DNA of 64,000 bases, from NCBI RefSeq assembly GCF_000687165.1, contig NZ_JMKU01000010.1, positions 124,001 to 188,000 on the forward strand. Reading direction: 5' to 3'. The position numbers and the translations under genes were made by a program. Within the stretch, counting starts at the first letter, position 1, and each line of letters opens with the position of its first letter. Origin of the DNA: Paracidovorax oryzae ATCC 19882. Its GTDB lineage: Bacteria > Pseudomonadota > Gammaproteobacteria > Burkholderiales > Burkholderiaceae_C. The notes under the pieces are model-generated. The model made no database searches. It saw only the letters and a list, made by a program, of their open reading frames with translations, and was not told where the DNA came from. Positions 30,156 through 40,216 of the stretch are shown here, in pieces.

Positions 30156-30500
30156 GGTGAGTGGACCAACACCCAGGGTAAGCAGCGCCGGAGCACCAAA
30201 GGTGCGGAGGCTACTAAAAAGGGCCGTAAAAATACCAAAGGCATGGCCCTTGTTGGCGCCCGCTTGACCGAGTAGTTAGAAGCCGATACCTCAGACTCAA
30301 CAAATCAAAAAATCACCATAAAATTACCATTTTCATAGTCATCATGAACTAACAGCAATGCAGGCATTCAGCCTACCGCGGCTCAATGAGGAGGAACTGG
30401 ATACAGTTACCCAGCCGGCCGACGACCAAAATCCACCCCTCACATGCCAAGCGCCTGCTTTCACATATAACTTTGACACAATCGGAGATCGGTGGGAGAT
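30156..30500. other. Gene-free spacer inside the island
   Basis: No convincing gene is seen. The stretch carries an inverted repeat AAGGGCC/GGCCCTT (30219-30251) with a 19-nt loop and a short one, GCACC-AAA-GGTGC, near 30193. Both lie upstream of the 224-residue gene start and could be transcription signals. The bases are AT-richer than the genome average. Confidence 0.3.
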
Positions 30501-31892
30501 TTAGACTTTGCGGTACTGGAAGTTAAAGGCTGGAGCCTTCAAATCGACGACTTCGATCTTTCCTTCGGCGCGAAGCTTCTGCAGTGCTTTCTTGACCTTG
30601 TTGATATCGTCTTCGCCGCTCAACTGACGCGCAAGCTTGTTGGTCATGTAAGTTCCCGGATTCTCATCAAGGTGCTGTAATACTACATCCTCGATCGAAG
30701 CCATGCGTTGATGGCGGATTGTTACCACGAATGCATTGCCGCGCTGCTCAAAAGCAGGGGCGACTAGACCTGCCTTTTTGAGTTCGTTGCGCACAGTATC
30801 AAGTCCCTCACCAATGTCGTGATTCAAGGGGTTGGGAAGATTGTGGAGCATGCGAACGAGATTTGGATTCCGGGAAAATCGCTCGTCGTAGAGGTTGTCT
30901 AACGTCACGTATCCTGGCAACTTGCCTGGGCTTGATATTTCGATCCGGTTGTCAAATATACGGATGTGCACATCGTCGTTTAGGCTGTAGTCCCTGTGGA
31001 TCACTGCATTAACGAGCACCTCCTTGATTGCTTCAGCTGGATATTTGAGCGCAACAAGCTTACTCCCTTCGTAGTAAGACGCTCCTTCCACTAACTCCGC
31101 CACCTTAGCGATAGCATCGAAGATTTGCATCTCGATAGGTCCGTTGATTGTTGCAGGCATCTCGGCCAGGTGCTCACGCTTGTACTCGGCCTCGGTTGTT
31201 CGCAATCGGTAGACTTTTATCGCGCAGCGGGTTTCAACAGAGGCCTGCGGCTCCTCATCGAATAGGAGGACACAGCCCACATTCGGAATTTGCTTTGTCT
31301 TTCGCTCTGTGAGCAGTCTCTGCTTTCGAAGGAACCGCTCAGGCTCCAGCGATGTTTCTACTCGTCGCATATAATCAACGAGCACTTTTGAATTGATAAT
31401 CTCTACTAGATCAACTGAATCAACTGCGACTCTTTCATAGGGAGTCGAACCTTTTGAATAGGCGAGAGTAGTTACCCGCTCGCCTTTGAGCTTGACTTTG
31501 CCTGCGTTCAATCGCATGTAGCAGTCACCGCTACTTGTATAGTGAACCTTGGGGCTCTTGGGAATAGACAGATGGAGTATTTGCCCCATCTTTGAGACTT
31601 GAAGAAACTCTACAGAAACATTCTCTACTGCGGGTGTTGTTTGCTCCAAAAGAACGGCCAAGACAGCATTAGCTTCCTCCTTGTTGCCGAATGGTCGAAC
31701 GCGATCACCCTTGTACTTTTTGTCCTCCAGTCCAATGTAGAGTTCGCCCCCATCAGCGTTCGCAAAGGCTACAAATGTCTCTTGCAGCTTAGAAGGCTGT
31801 ATTTCCTTACCTTTGACATCGAAAAAGTGGTCCTCGTCAGCGGCGAGCAGCGACTGCAGTTCGGCGGATGATAGGTTGCGTTCTTCTATCAT
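30501..31892 (-). CDS. AlbA_2 (Schlafen-like) domain ATP-binding protein
   Basis: Protein of 463 residues. The N-terminal AlbA_2 domain spans about 15-150 (HFFDVKGKEIQPSKLQET, FANADGGELYIGLEDKK). It is followed by an ATPase/RecG-like C-terminal domain with the HATPase_c_4 signature (PAEAIKEVLVNAVIHRDYS near 290; GEGLDTVRNELKKAGL near 370) and a terminal winged-helix-like segment (about 410-463). These proteins are often annotated as transcriptional regulators and are frequent in mobile islands and near defence genes. Whether this one regulates or defends is not shown by the sequence. The base composition is clearly lower in GC than in surrounding genes. Confidence 0.8.
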   Translation of the reverse strand: MIEERNLSSAELQSLLAADEDHFFDVKGKEIQPSKLQETFVAFANADGGELYIGLEDKKYKGDRVRPFGNKEEANAVLAVLLEQTTPAVENVSVEFLQVSKMGQILHLSIPKSPKVHYTSSGDCYMRLNAGKVKLKGERVTTLAYSKGSTPYERVAVDSVDLVEIINSKVLVDYMRRVETSLEPERFLRKQRLLTERKTKQIPNVGCVLLFDEEPQASVETRCAIKVYRLRTTEAEYKREHLAEMPATINGPIEMQIFDAIAKVAELVEGASYYEGSKLVALKYPAEAIKEVLVNAVIHRDYSLNDDVHIRIFDNRIEISSPGKLPGYVTLDNLYDERFSRNPNLVRMLHNLPNPLNHDIGEGLDTVRNELKKAGLVAPAFEQRGNAFVVTIRHQRMASIEDVVLQHLDENPGTYMTNKLARQLSGEDDINKVKKALQKLRAEGKIEVVDLKAPAFNFQYRKV

Positions 31893-31941
31893 GGTGGTTT
31901 TGAGAATAGAAATACCTATACTGACTGCTCAATCTTCAATA

Positions 31942-31969
31942 TGGTGCGGAGTAGAGGAATCGAACCTCC
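31942..31969 (-). other. 3' fragment of a tRNA gene (T-arm, acceptor strand, CCA)
   Basis: Read on the minus strand the segment folds as a tRNA 3' end: T-arm GGAGG-TTCGATT-CCTCT with a seven-base TTCRA loop, then ACTCCGC, discriminator A and CCA. There are no D-arm, anticodon arm or 5' acceptor strand upstream, so it is not a working tRNA. Such 3' fragments are the usual footprint left when an element integrates into a tRNA gene. The identity of the parent tRNA (5' strand expected GCGGAGT, possibly tRNA-Leu) is a guess. Confidence 0.6.
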
Positions 31970-31989
31970 TACGTCCCCCTTGGTCGCGA

Positions 31990-32217
31990 TCACTTGATTA
32001 GACACATTAATAACTCGTTTGGGCTGGAATTTTTCTCACCAGAGCTCCGCAGGAACGCAAAACCGCACCAAACCATAGCCATGCTGTTTTTCAGAATAGC
32101 GATTGAGTTTTCCATAGACACCTCCATGCATACTGCAATTAAGCCAAACAAGAAAGCGAAGATTTCCAACCCAAACGAAATCGTTATGTGAATTTCAATG
32201 TGAACGTGGATCTCCAA
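31990..32217 (-). CDS. Possible small membrane protein (weak)
   Basis: A 75-codon frame with a TTG start and one hydrophobic stretch (FGLEIFAFLFGLIAVCMEV). It is AT-rich and next to the tRNA fragment. No ribosome site or family supports it, so it may be chance. The remaining DNA from 31893 to 32620, apart from the tRNA fragment, shows no other gene. Confidence 0.22.
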   Translation of the reverse strand: MEIHVHIEIHITISFGLEIFAFLFGLIAVCMEVSMENSIAILKNSMAMVWCGFAFLRSSGEKNSSPNELLMCLIK

Positions 32218-32620
32218 GAAGTATGGGCAAGACCGCCCGATATCAATGCAAAACTCAATAACTGTGCATCAAAATTTCCTGAAAACTCTGCATCCTTGCC
32301 TACAAACAAAATAATCCACAATATGCCACTCCGCAAGACTTCAGTGTAATTGCCAGCAAAATCTCTACACGAGCCTCGCAGCCTTAATTCGGCTATATGA
32401 TGTAGCAAAATGTAGCAGCGAATCAGTCATGACGCTCGCCCCTCCTGTGTTGCGTACTGCACGGTTGCTAGAGTCTCAGAGCAAATTCATTACAAACACT
32501 ATAACCTGTTATACAACAGGCCTGTGCGCGACAGGTGCGCATGTTGTGACCTGCACAGGTTGCGGTGTTCGAGAGACATGGATAGATAGACAGAGCGATC
32601 TTTCCTGGGTAGCTAAACAG

Positions 32621-33983
32621 GATCGGATGACCCGGACCGCCGCGCCAACAAATCAGACAGCTTCCGAATTCCCGCCTGCAAGCGCGCACGGTTCTGGATG
32701 CCGCCAGCGAGATCCGGATGGCATTGGCATGCACAGCTCCGCCACCCGTCGCAAACGCCTCCCCCGGCATGACGGCAATGCCCTCACTGTGGGTCGCACG
32801 TGCGAGTTCCGAAGAACTCCAATATCCCGGCAACTTCAGCCATACATGCAGGCCGTCTCCGAGCCGCTGTAACGCCCCGCCAGAAGATCCGCAGCCATCC
32901 AGCGACGCAGGCGCGCTTCCTTACGCACACCCTCCATCAACTCGGCCGCTGGACCGCCGAGGATCCACTGCGTGGCTAATGCGGCCACCAGGGGCGCGGC
33001 CATCAGCGCAAGGCCTTCAGCGCAGCCAGAAAACATACGCGTTCGTGCGGGTCACGCATCAGGACGAAGGCGACGCGCAGGCCGGGCGTCAGGCACTTCA
33101 ACAGGGTCGCGCTATAGCTCACCCTTTCCGGAGCGAACGCGGCGATGGGCGGCGGCGGGGCAGCGGCCAAGAGCCAGTAGGGGTCGTCCTCGATAATGTG
33201 CACCTTGCAACGCAGCGCGATGGCGGCCAGTGCCTTGCGCCGGTGCGCCGGCGCACCGGCATGGTGATGGCGGTCGGGTTCTGCAGCGTCGGGTTGAGAT
33301 GCACCAGCCCGGGCCGGTGCGGGCGGCACGCCTGCTCCAGCACCTTGGGCACCCCCTTGCCCGTCCGCTTCCACCGCCACGATGCGCCGGCCGAATTGAG
33401 CGGCTGCGGCCAGCGCGCCGGGATGGGTTGCGGGCTCCGCGAGGATCGCATCGCCCGGCTCGGCTCCATCAGCGCCAGAATCAGTGCCGTGATCGCCGCC
33501 TGCGCACCGGAGCAGACGACGACCTGCCCGGCCTCCACATCGCCCAGCATTGGCCTGAGCCATCGGGCCCCGGCCTCCCGGTCGGCTCGCTGCTGCCGCC
33601 CCGGTGGTAGGTCAGCATCCGCCCGCATCAGCACTTGGGACGCGCCTTGCTTCAACAGGTCGCCAAAGTCCACGCCTTCCGGTGGCGGAGGGATGTTCAT
33701 ACCCAGGTCGAGGTTCGAGGTGCATTCGACTTTCGGCGCCGCGGCATAGGCGCCCCGGGCGCCGCGCCCCTCCAGCAGGTGGTGGCGCCGGGCCTCGTCG
33801 TAGGCGCGCGTGACAGTCGTGAGACCGACGCCCAGCCGAGCCGCCAGCAGGCGCTGCGGCGGATGACAGTCGCCCGGGGCCAGGGCCCCCCGCCTGCAAG
33901 GCATCCGCGATTTGCAAGAAGCGTGAGCCGCCCTGCCCGGCTAATTGGGGCAGCCAGAGGGTCGCGTCGTCGTCGTCTTGCAT
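32621..33983 (-). pseudogene. Degenerate MocR/PdxR-type GntR regulator
   Basis: This is a decayed copy of the intact regulator at 37486-38853, alignable over its whole length: MQDDDDATLWLPQLAGQGG at the start, LLAARLGVGLTTVTRAYDEA, LDLGMNIPPPPEGVDF, LGDVEAGQVVVCSGAQAA, IIEDDPYWLLA, ECLTP-like KCLTPGLRVAFVLMRD, and RKEARLRRWMAADLLAGRYS near the end. The reading frame must switch at least six times, first near 33890-33904. One short internal deletion is also seen, where the intact copy has LLMTYHPGGGSE. No functional product is expected. It keeps the same upstream motif as the intact copy and stays divergent from the methyltransferase gene. Confidence 0.85.
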
Positions 33984-34013
33984 GGATGATATGAAGGGGG
34001 GAATTGGCCCTGC

Positions 34014-34060
34014 ATGTATGGATATTGCTCCCGCGTACCATGCCCGGAACGGGCGGCGGC
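34014..34060. repeat. Duplicated MocR upstream motif, copy 1
   Basis: ATGTATGGATATTGCT followed by CGTACCAT and a CGG-rich tail begins 31 bp upstream of the pseudogene start. The same motif begins 31 bp upstream of the intact regulator at 38884. Conservation beyond the coding region suggests a regulator binding site carried along with the duplication. Confidence 0.6.
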
Positions 34061-34198
34061 TTCATCCTTGCATCCTTGCAGGGGCGTGGCTGGCGCCCTG
34101 GCGTCTCTCATCGAGGAGGCCGTGCCGCTTGCACGCACCGTGTCGGACGACGTCGGGCGCGGGCCAGGCCGGGGATGCGGCTTCCCCCCACAAAAACC

Positions 34199-34990
34199 AT
34201 GAACCATCCCATCGATATCCTCGCCCACAACCAGGCCGCCTGGGACCGCCAGGCCGCTCAGGGCTGCGAATGGTCCGCCCCGGTCGGCCCTGAAGCCATC
34301 GCCGAAGCGCGCGCCGGGCGCTGGCAGGTCCACCTCACGCCGGGCCCGCTGCCCGCGGGATGGATGGAGCAGGTTGCCGGCCTGCGCATCCTCTGCCTGG
34401 CCGCCGGAGGGGGCCAGCAGGCCCCCATCCTCGCGGCGGCGGGCGCCGAGGTGACGGTGTACGACGCCTCTGCCGGCCAGCTCGCGCAGGACCGGGCCGT
34501 GGCCGAGCGGGAGCAGCTGGACCTGCGCTGCGTGCAGGGCGACATGCGGGACCTGGGCATGTTCGCCGATGCCAGCTTCGACCTCATCTTCCACCCCATC
34601 TCCAACCTCTACGTGCCGGACGTGCGGCCCGTGTGGCGGGAGTGCGCGCGCGTGCTCGTGTCCGGCGGCACGCTGCTGTCGAGCTTCTGGAACCCGGTGG
34701 TGTTCATCGGCGATCGGGACCCGGAACTGCGCGCCCAGGGCCTGGTGAAGCCGCTGTGGCGACTGCCCTATTCCGATGTGGAGCACCTGCCGCCCGAAGC
34801 CCTGGCGGACAAGCAGGGCCGGGGCGAGGCCCTGGTCTTCGGCCACACGCTCGCCGACCAGATCGGCGGGCAGCTGGATGCGGGCTTCATCCTGACGGGT
34901 TTCCATGAAGACTGGCAGCCGCATCCGCGCTTCGTGGTGGAGAACGCCATGCCGACGTTCATGGCGACGCGGGCGGTGAAGAGGGCTTGA
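34199..34990 (+). CDS. Class I SAM-dependent methyltransferase
   Basis: Protein of 263 residues with the AdoMet-binding motif I LRILCLAAGGGQQAPILAAA (near 62), acidic residue in VTVYDAS, motif GDMRDLGMFADASFDLIFHP (motifs II-IV) and LVSGGTLLSSFWNP. It falls in the Methyltransf_11/25 type of small-molecule methyltransferases; the substrate is unknown. The ATG at 34199 starts the conserved MNHPIDILAHNQAAWDRQA segment. It is divergent from the MocR pseudogene, so it may have lost its original regulator. Confidence 0.85.
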   Translation: MNHPIDILAHNQAAWDRQAAQGCEWSAPVGPEAIAEARAGRWQVHLTPGPLPAGWMEQVAGLRILCLAAGGGQQAPILAAAGAEVTVYDASAGQLAQDRAVAEREQLDLRCVQGDMRDLGMFADASFDLIFHPISNLYVPDVRPVWRECARVLVSGGTLLSSFWNPVVFIGDRDPELRAQGLVKPLWRLPYSDVEHLPPEALADKQGRGEALVFGHTLADQIGGQLDAGFILTGFHEDWQPHPRFVVENAMPTFMATRAVKRA

Positions 34991-35085
34991 GGGCAGCGTC
35001 GAAAATACCGGTCCGCGAGCCGTCGGCACCGCCCCGTCGCAAGGGCCGTTCCGCTGCACGATGGCTCACGCATCGCACCGCTCTG

Positions 35086-36471
35086 TCACGCCTTCGCCAG
35101 AGGAGCGCCCCTGCGCAGCCACGCTCCGGCCAGCGCGATGGCGAGCGCGACGCCCATCAGCCCGGCGTCCACCGCGAAGGTGATGTGCATGCCCCGCGCG
35201 ACGGCAGCCGCGCTCGCGCTCGCGACATCGGCCGACGACGATGCTGCTGCGAACACCGCGCCCAGGGCCGCCACGCCGGTGACGAGGCCGAGGTTGCGCG
35301 CGAGGCTCAGCAGTCCGGAGACAAGACCGCGCTGCGCTGCGGCGGCGCCATGCATCAGCGCGGTGTTGTTGGCGGCCTGGAAGCTCGCGTAGCCCACCGT
35401 CGTCACCACGATGCCGGCGAGCCAACCCGCCACGCCCAGGCCCGATGGCAGCAACGCCAGCAGCAGGGTGCCCGCAAACATCGCGGCGAGGCCGGCAACC
35501 ACCACTCGAGAGGCGCCGATGCGATCCACGACCCGCCCAGCCGGCGCCCCCGCCAGCGCAGACACCATCGGGCCGCACGACAGTACGACGCCCACGATGC
35601 CCGCTGGCAAGGCCAGCGCGCGGGCGAGGTAGAACGGGCCGACCACGAGCGTGGTGGCGATCACGGTCGCCACCAGCGCCGTCGTCGCGAGGCCCGCGCA
35701 CAGCGCCGCGTCGCGGAACATCGAGAGCCGCACCAGCGGCGCGGCGGCACACGCCTCCACCGCCACGAACGCGAGCCCGCCGGCCAGTGCGGCGGCCATC
35801 CACGCGAGCGCATGGCCGCGGCCGACCGTCGTCGCGATCGCGTAGGCGGCGAGCGTGCCGGCCAGCAACACGGTGCCGGGAATGTCGAAGCGCGGCCCGG
35901 TGCCTGCGGCGGCAGGGCGCGCCATCGGCAGGTGCCGGCGCGCCAGCCACAGGTTGAGGAGGCCGACCGGCACGTTGACGAGGAAGATCGCGCGCCAGCC
36001 CAGGGCCGTGGTGAGCAGGCCGCCCAGCGACGGCCCGAGCGTCGTGCCGATGGCCGACATCGTGCCGAGCAGGCCCATCGCCGCGCCGGTGCGTTCGCGC
36101 GGCATCGTCTCGCCGACGAGCGCGACGGTCAGCGCCAGCATCGCCGCGGCGCCCAGGCCCTGCAGCACGCGCGCCGCCGCCAGCGTGGCGAGCGTCGGCG
36201 CGAGCCCGCACAGCAGCGAGGCGACAGTGAACAGTGCGACACCGGCGACGAGCAGCCGCCCGCGCCCGAGCAGGTCGCCGAGCCGGCCGGCGCCGACGAT
36301 CAGCGCGGTGATGGTCAGCAGGTAGGCCAGCACCACCCACTGCACCTGCGCGAACGATGCACCGAGGGCGTGGGCGAGCACGGGCAGGCTGGCATTGGCA
36401 ATGCTGGTGTCCAGCGAGGGCATCAGCATCGCCAGGCACAAGGCGGCGAGTGCGGGTCGGTTGTCGTTCAT
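35086..36471 (-). CDS. MFS transporter, DHA2-type drug:H+ antiporter
   Basis: Membrane protein of 461 residues with about 13-14 helices. N-terminal MLMPSLDTSIANASLPVLAH and the motif A region GRLGDLLGRGRLL are typical; motif C-like glycine-rich helix 5 is at TMSAIGTTLGPSLGG. It should export drugs or metabolites using the proton gradient. The ATG at 36471 is the natural start (MNDNRPALAALCLAMLMP). It is divergent from the LysR gene at 36585, which probably controls it. Confidence 0.88.
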   Translation of the reverse strand: MNDNRPALAALCLAMLMPSLDTSIANASLPVLAHALGASFAQVQWVVLAYLLTITALIVGAGRLGDLLGRGRLLVAGVALFTVASLLCGLAPTLATLAAARVLQGLGAAAMLALTVALVGETMPRERTGAAMGLLGTMSAIGTTLGPSLGGLLTTALGWRAIFLVNVPVGLLNLWLARRHLPMARPAAAGTGPRFDIPGTVLLAGTLAAYAIATTVGRGHALAWMAAALAGGLAFVAVEACAAAPLVRLSMFRDAALCAGLATTALVATVIATTLVVGPFYLARALALPAGIVGVVLSCGPMVSALAGAPAGRVVDRIGASRVVVAGLAAMFAGTLLLALLPSGLGVAGWLAGIVVTTVGYASFQAANNTALMHGAAAAQRGLVSGLLSLARNLGLVTGVAALGAVFAAASSSADVASASAAAVARGMHITFAVDAGLMGVALAIALAGAWLRRGAPLAKA

Positions 36472-36584
36472 GGCGTCTTTCCGGAATCGTTCCCGGCAGC
36501 GTAGGGACGAACGAGCCCTGGCGGAAGACGCATGGATTGCATTGAATAGCTGCACGAGACGCCATGTCATGCCAAGATCGCGGC

Positions 36585-37556
<972 letters not shown>

Positions 37557-38883
37557 TGCCGCCCAGGGAGATCCGGATGGCATGGGCATGCACGGTTGCA
37601 CCATCCGGCGCAAACGCTTCCGCCGGCATGACGGCAATGCCCTCGCTCCGGGTGGCCTGCGCCAGCTCTGCAGAACTCCAATACCCCGGCAACTCCAGCC
37701 ACACATGCAGGCCGTCTCCCGAGCCGCTGTACCGCCCTGCCAGAAGGTCTCCCGCCATCCGGTGGCGCAGGCGCGCTTCCTTGCGCACGCCTTCCATCAA
37801 CTCTGTCGCTGAACCGTCGAGGATCCACTGCGTGGCCACTGCGGCCGTCAGGGGCGCGGCCATCAGCGCGAAGGCCCTCATCGCGGCCAGGAAGCGTTCA
37901 CGCTCGTGCGGGTCCCGCAGGAGCACGAAGGCGACGCGCAGGCCGGGCGTCAGGCATTTCGACAGGGTCGCGATGTAGGCCACCCGTTCCGGGGCGAACG
38001 TGGCGATGGGGGGCGGCGGGTTGTCGGCCAGCAGCCAGTAGGGATCGTCCTCGACGATGCGCAGCCTGCGACGCTGCGCGATGCTGGCCAGTGCCTTGCG
38101 CCGGTGTTCCGGCATGGTGACGGCGGTCGGGTTCTGCAGTGTCGGGTTGAGATACACCAGCCCGGGCCGGTGTTGGCGGCACGCCTGCTCCAGCGCCTCG
38201 GGCACCATGCCCTGCCCGTCCGCATCCACCGCCACGAGGCGCCGGCCGAATCGAGCGGCTGCGGCCAGCGCGCCGGGATAGGTCGCGGGCTCCACGAAGA
38301 TCGCATCGCCCGGTTCCGTGAGCGCCAGGACCAGTGCCGCGATCGCCGCCTGCGCACCGGGGCAGACGACGACCTGTCCGGCCTCCACATCGCCCAGCAT
38401 CGGCCTGATCCATCGGGCCCCGGCCTCGCGGTCGGCCTCGCTGCCTCCGCCCGGGTGGTAGGTCATCAGCAACCCGGCATCCGCCCGCATCAGGACCTGG
38501 GACACGCCCTGCTTCAGCAGCTCATCGAAGTCCACGCCCGCCGGTGGCGGGGGGATGTTCATGCCCAGGTCGAGGATCGGGGTCCATTCGATCTTCGGCG
38601 CCGCGACATAGGTGCCCCGGGCGCCACGCCCTTCCAGCAGGTGGCGGCGCCGGGCTTCGCCGTAGGCACGCGTGATGGTCGTGAGATCGACGCCCAGCCG
38701 TGCCGCCAGCAGGCGCTGCGGCGGCAGGCGATCGCCCGGGGCCAGGGATCCGTCCGCCACCGCGGCCTGCAGGGCATCCGCGATCTGGAGGAAGCGGGGC
38801 CCGCCCTGCGAGGCCAGTCGCGGCAGCCAGAGGGGCGCGTCGTCGTCTTGCATGGCGGGGATGGATGGCGGCGTGGGCCGTGG

Positions 38884-38935
38884 ATGTATGGATATTGCTT
38901 CTGCGTACCATCTCCCGGAGCGGGTGGCGGCGGCA
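38884..38935. repeat. Duplicated MocR upstream motif, copy 2
   Basis: ATGTATGGATATTGCTTCTG, then CGTACCAT and a CGG-rich tail, starting 31 bp upstream of the intact MocR start, as in copy 1 at 34014. It sits in the divergent promoter region shared with the gene at 39005 and is a good candidate for the MocR operator. Confidence 0.6.
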
Positions 38936-39004
38936 TCCCTGCATTCTCGCCCTGCCGCCTTCCCCCATGCACCGTATCAGGCCACCCGCCCGGAAGCTCC
39001 CCAG

Positions 39005-39238
39005 ATGATCGATTGGATCCCCGTAGTCTTCATTGTGTTCAAGGTGCTCGTGTTCGGCACGTGCATGTTCTTCGCCATCAAGTGGCATTACGACCAGGGT
39101 GGCAAGAAGATGGACAGGCGCGCGCTGCTGCTGGCCACCTGCAAGCTCAGTGCCGCCTTCCTGCTGGCGCTGGCGGTCGTGGTGTGGTTGACATTCGCGC
39201 TGGCCAGGCATCTGGGCATGGATTTGAGCCTGCCGTGA
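39005..39238 (+). CDS. Small two-helix membrane protein
   Basis: A 77-residue product with two hydrophobic helices (IPVVFIVFKVLVFGTCMFFA and LSAAFLLALAVVVWLTFALA) joined by a basic loop KWHYDQGGKKMDRR. No family was recognised. The gene is divergent from the intact MocR regulator with the conserved upstream motif between them, so it is the most likely local target. The ATG at 39005 directly precedes the first helix. Confidence 0.65.
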   Translation: MIDWIPVVFIVFKVLVFGTCMFFAIKWHYDQGGKKMDRRALLLATCKLSAAFLLALAVVVWLTFALARHLGMDLSLP

Positions 39239-39356
39239 TGGCAAAGACCGGGCGGGGATTGCAGGTCCGCGTCCGGTCTTGATCTGGCCGTTGAAGCCTG
39301 GTTCGCCGCCGGCAGCCATCACCGGACTGCGCCGCACGACGAATAAGCGCTTGGTC

Positions 39357-40088
39357 TTACCCGTTGTATGCCGTCAAGGCCATCCGGTGGTTCGACCAGT
39401 CAAAGGCTGCATTGAATGTTTCGATGGCCACCCGCTGGTCCGGGCCGAATTGCGGATCATGGCAGATGACGTTTCCGTCTCCGTCAACGCCTGTGAGCAC
39501 GATCGCATGGGAGCCCCCGTCATCGCTGGGGTCCTCGATATGCGCCTCCAGCGGGCCATGCTCGTCCAGCAGGGACGCGATCTTTTCGGCACTCCACGTT
39601 TTGTCTGCAGGAGCGGCGACATTTTTGAGGTTGCCCTTGCGGTTCCTCGTGACGTAATCCAACTGCCCACTTATCTCCTTGGGCATGCCATTGGCATCGT
39701 ATTTGTAGGCGAGCTTCTGCTTATCCAGCGGAGGCTGTCCGAAATAGGCACGCAACATATTCATCGTGGCCTCCCAGCAGCCACACGGTCCGTTCTGCCG
39801 GATATAAGGAACCGCCAATTTGCGGCCTCCCGACGAAGAACTGGATCCGGCACTCTGGAGATGCCCTCCGCCCACCTTTCTCGGGCTGCCCGCCGCGATG
39901 TCCAAGATGCCTTTTCTCGGGCGGATGCCAGGCGCCTGTGCATCGGGCAAGCTCCTGCCTGCGGCTAACGGCACAGCATTGCCGTGGGACGCGCTTTTGG
40001 CACGGGTGGCGGGTGCCTGTACGGCAGCTCCGCCATCGCGTGCCACATTCATGTTCCTGTGGGAAGTCACAGCATGGGTGATATGCAT
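39357..40088 (-). CDS. AvrRpt2-like papain-fold cysteine protease, candidate type III effector
   Basis: Protein of about 243 residues. A disordered Ala/Ser/Gly-rich N-terminal region of about 90 residues without a Sec signal is followed by a papain-like domain resembling peptidase family C70 (AvrRpt2). KLAVPYIRQNGPCGCWEA holds the nucleophile Cys104, GGSHAIVLTGVDGDG holds His194, and CHDPQFGPDQ holds Asp211; spacings are close to those of AvrRpt2. The C terminus (ETFNAAFDWSNHRMALTAYN) also follows that family. AvrRpt2 cleaves plant RIN4 after injection. The VPxFGxW self-cleavage site is not seen here, so processing may differ or be absent. The ATG at 40052 is an alternative start. An ordinary C39-type peptidase role cannot be excluded. 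Confidence 0.7.
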   Translation of the reverse strand: MHITHAVTSHRNMNVARDGGAAVQAPATRAKSASHGNAVPLAAGRSLPDAQAPGIRPRKGILDIAAGSPRKVGGGHLQSAGSSSSSGGRKLAVPYIRQNGPCGCWEATMNMLRAYFGQPPLDKQKLAYKYDANGMPKEISGQLDYVTRNRKGNLKNVAAPADKTWSAEKIASLLDEHGPLEAHIEDPSDDGGSHAIVLTGVDGDGNVICHDPQFGPDQRVAIETFNAAFDWSNHRMALTAYNG

Positions 40089-40216
40089 TTCATGGTCCAG
40101 ATACAAAACTGCAGCGACTCTATGAAGTGCATCACGAACTGTGAAGTGCAGCGATTCGGCTGACAAGCGAATGCTTCGCCCAGGTGGCGAGCACCGCCTT
40201 CCCCGGACCTGCCGCG

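Noticed and set aside
31942-32020. A complete tRNA or tmRNA gene
   Set aside because: Only the T-arm, the 3' acceptor strand and CCA are present. No D-arm or anticodon arm follows upstream on the minus strand, and the acceptor strand does not match the GGGGC-type 5' end of tmRNA.
32429-32872. Plus-strand frame of 147 codons at the island edge
   Set aside because: It is antisense to the 3' end of the MocR pseudogene and crosses the composition border; it has no motif or ribosome site.
34987-36504. Plus-strand open frame opposite the MFS gene
   Set aside because: Highly Arg/Gln/His-rich translation without motifs, fully antisense to a clear 461-residue transporter.
40089-40216. PIP-box (TTCGB-N15-TTCGB) upstream of the AvrRpt2-like gene
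   Set aside because: TTCG elements are present on the minus strand (TTCGC and TTCGT) but are spaced 28 bp apart, so HrpX control is not supported by the sequence.
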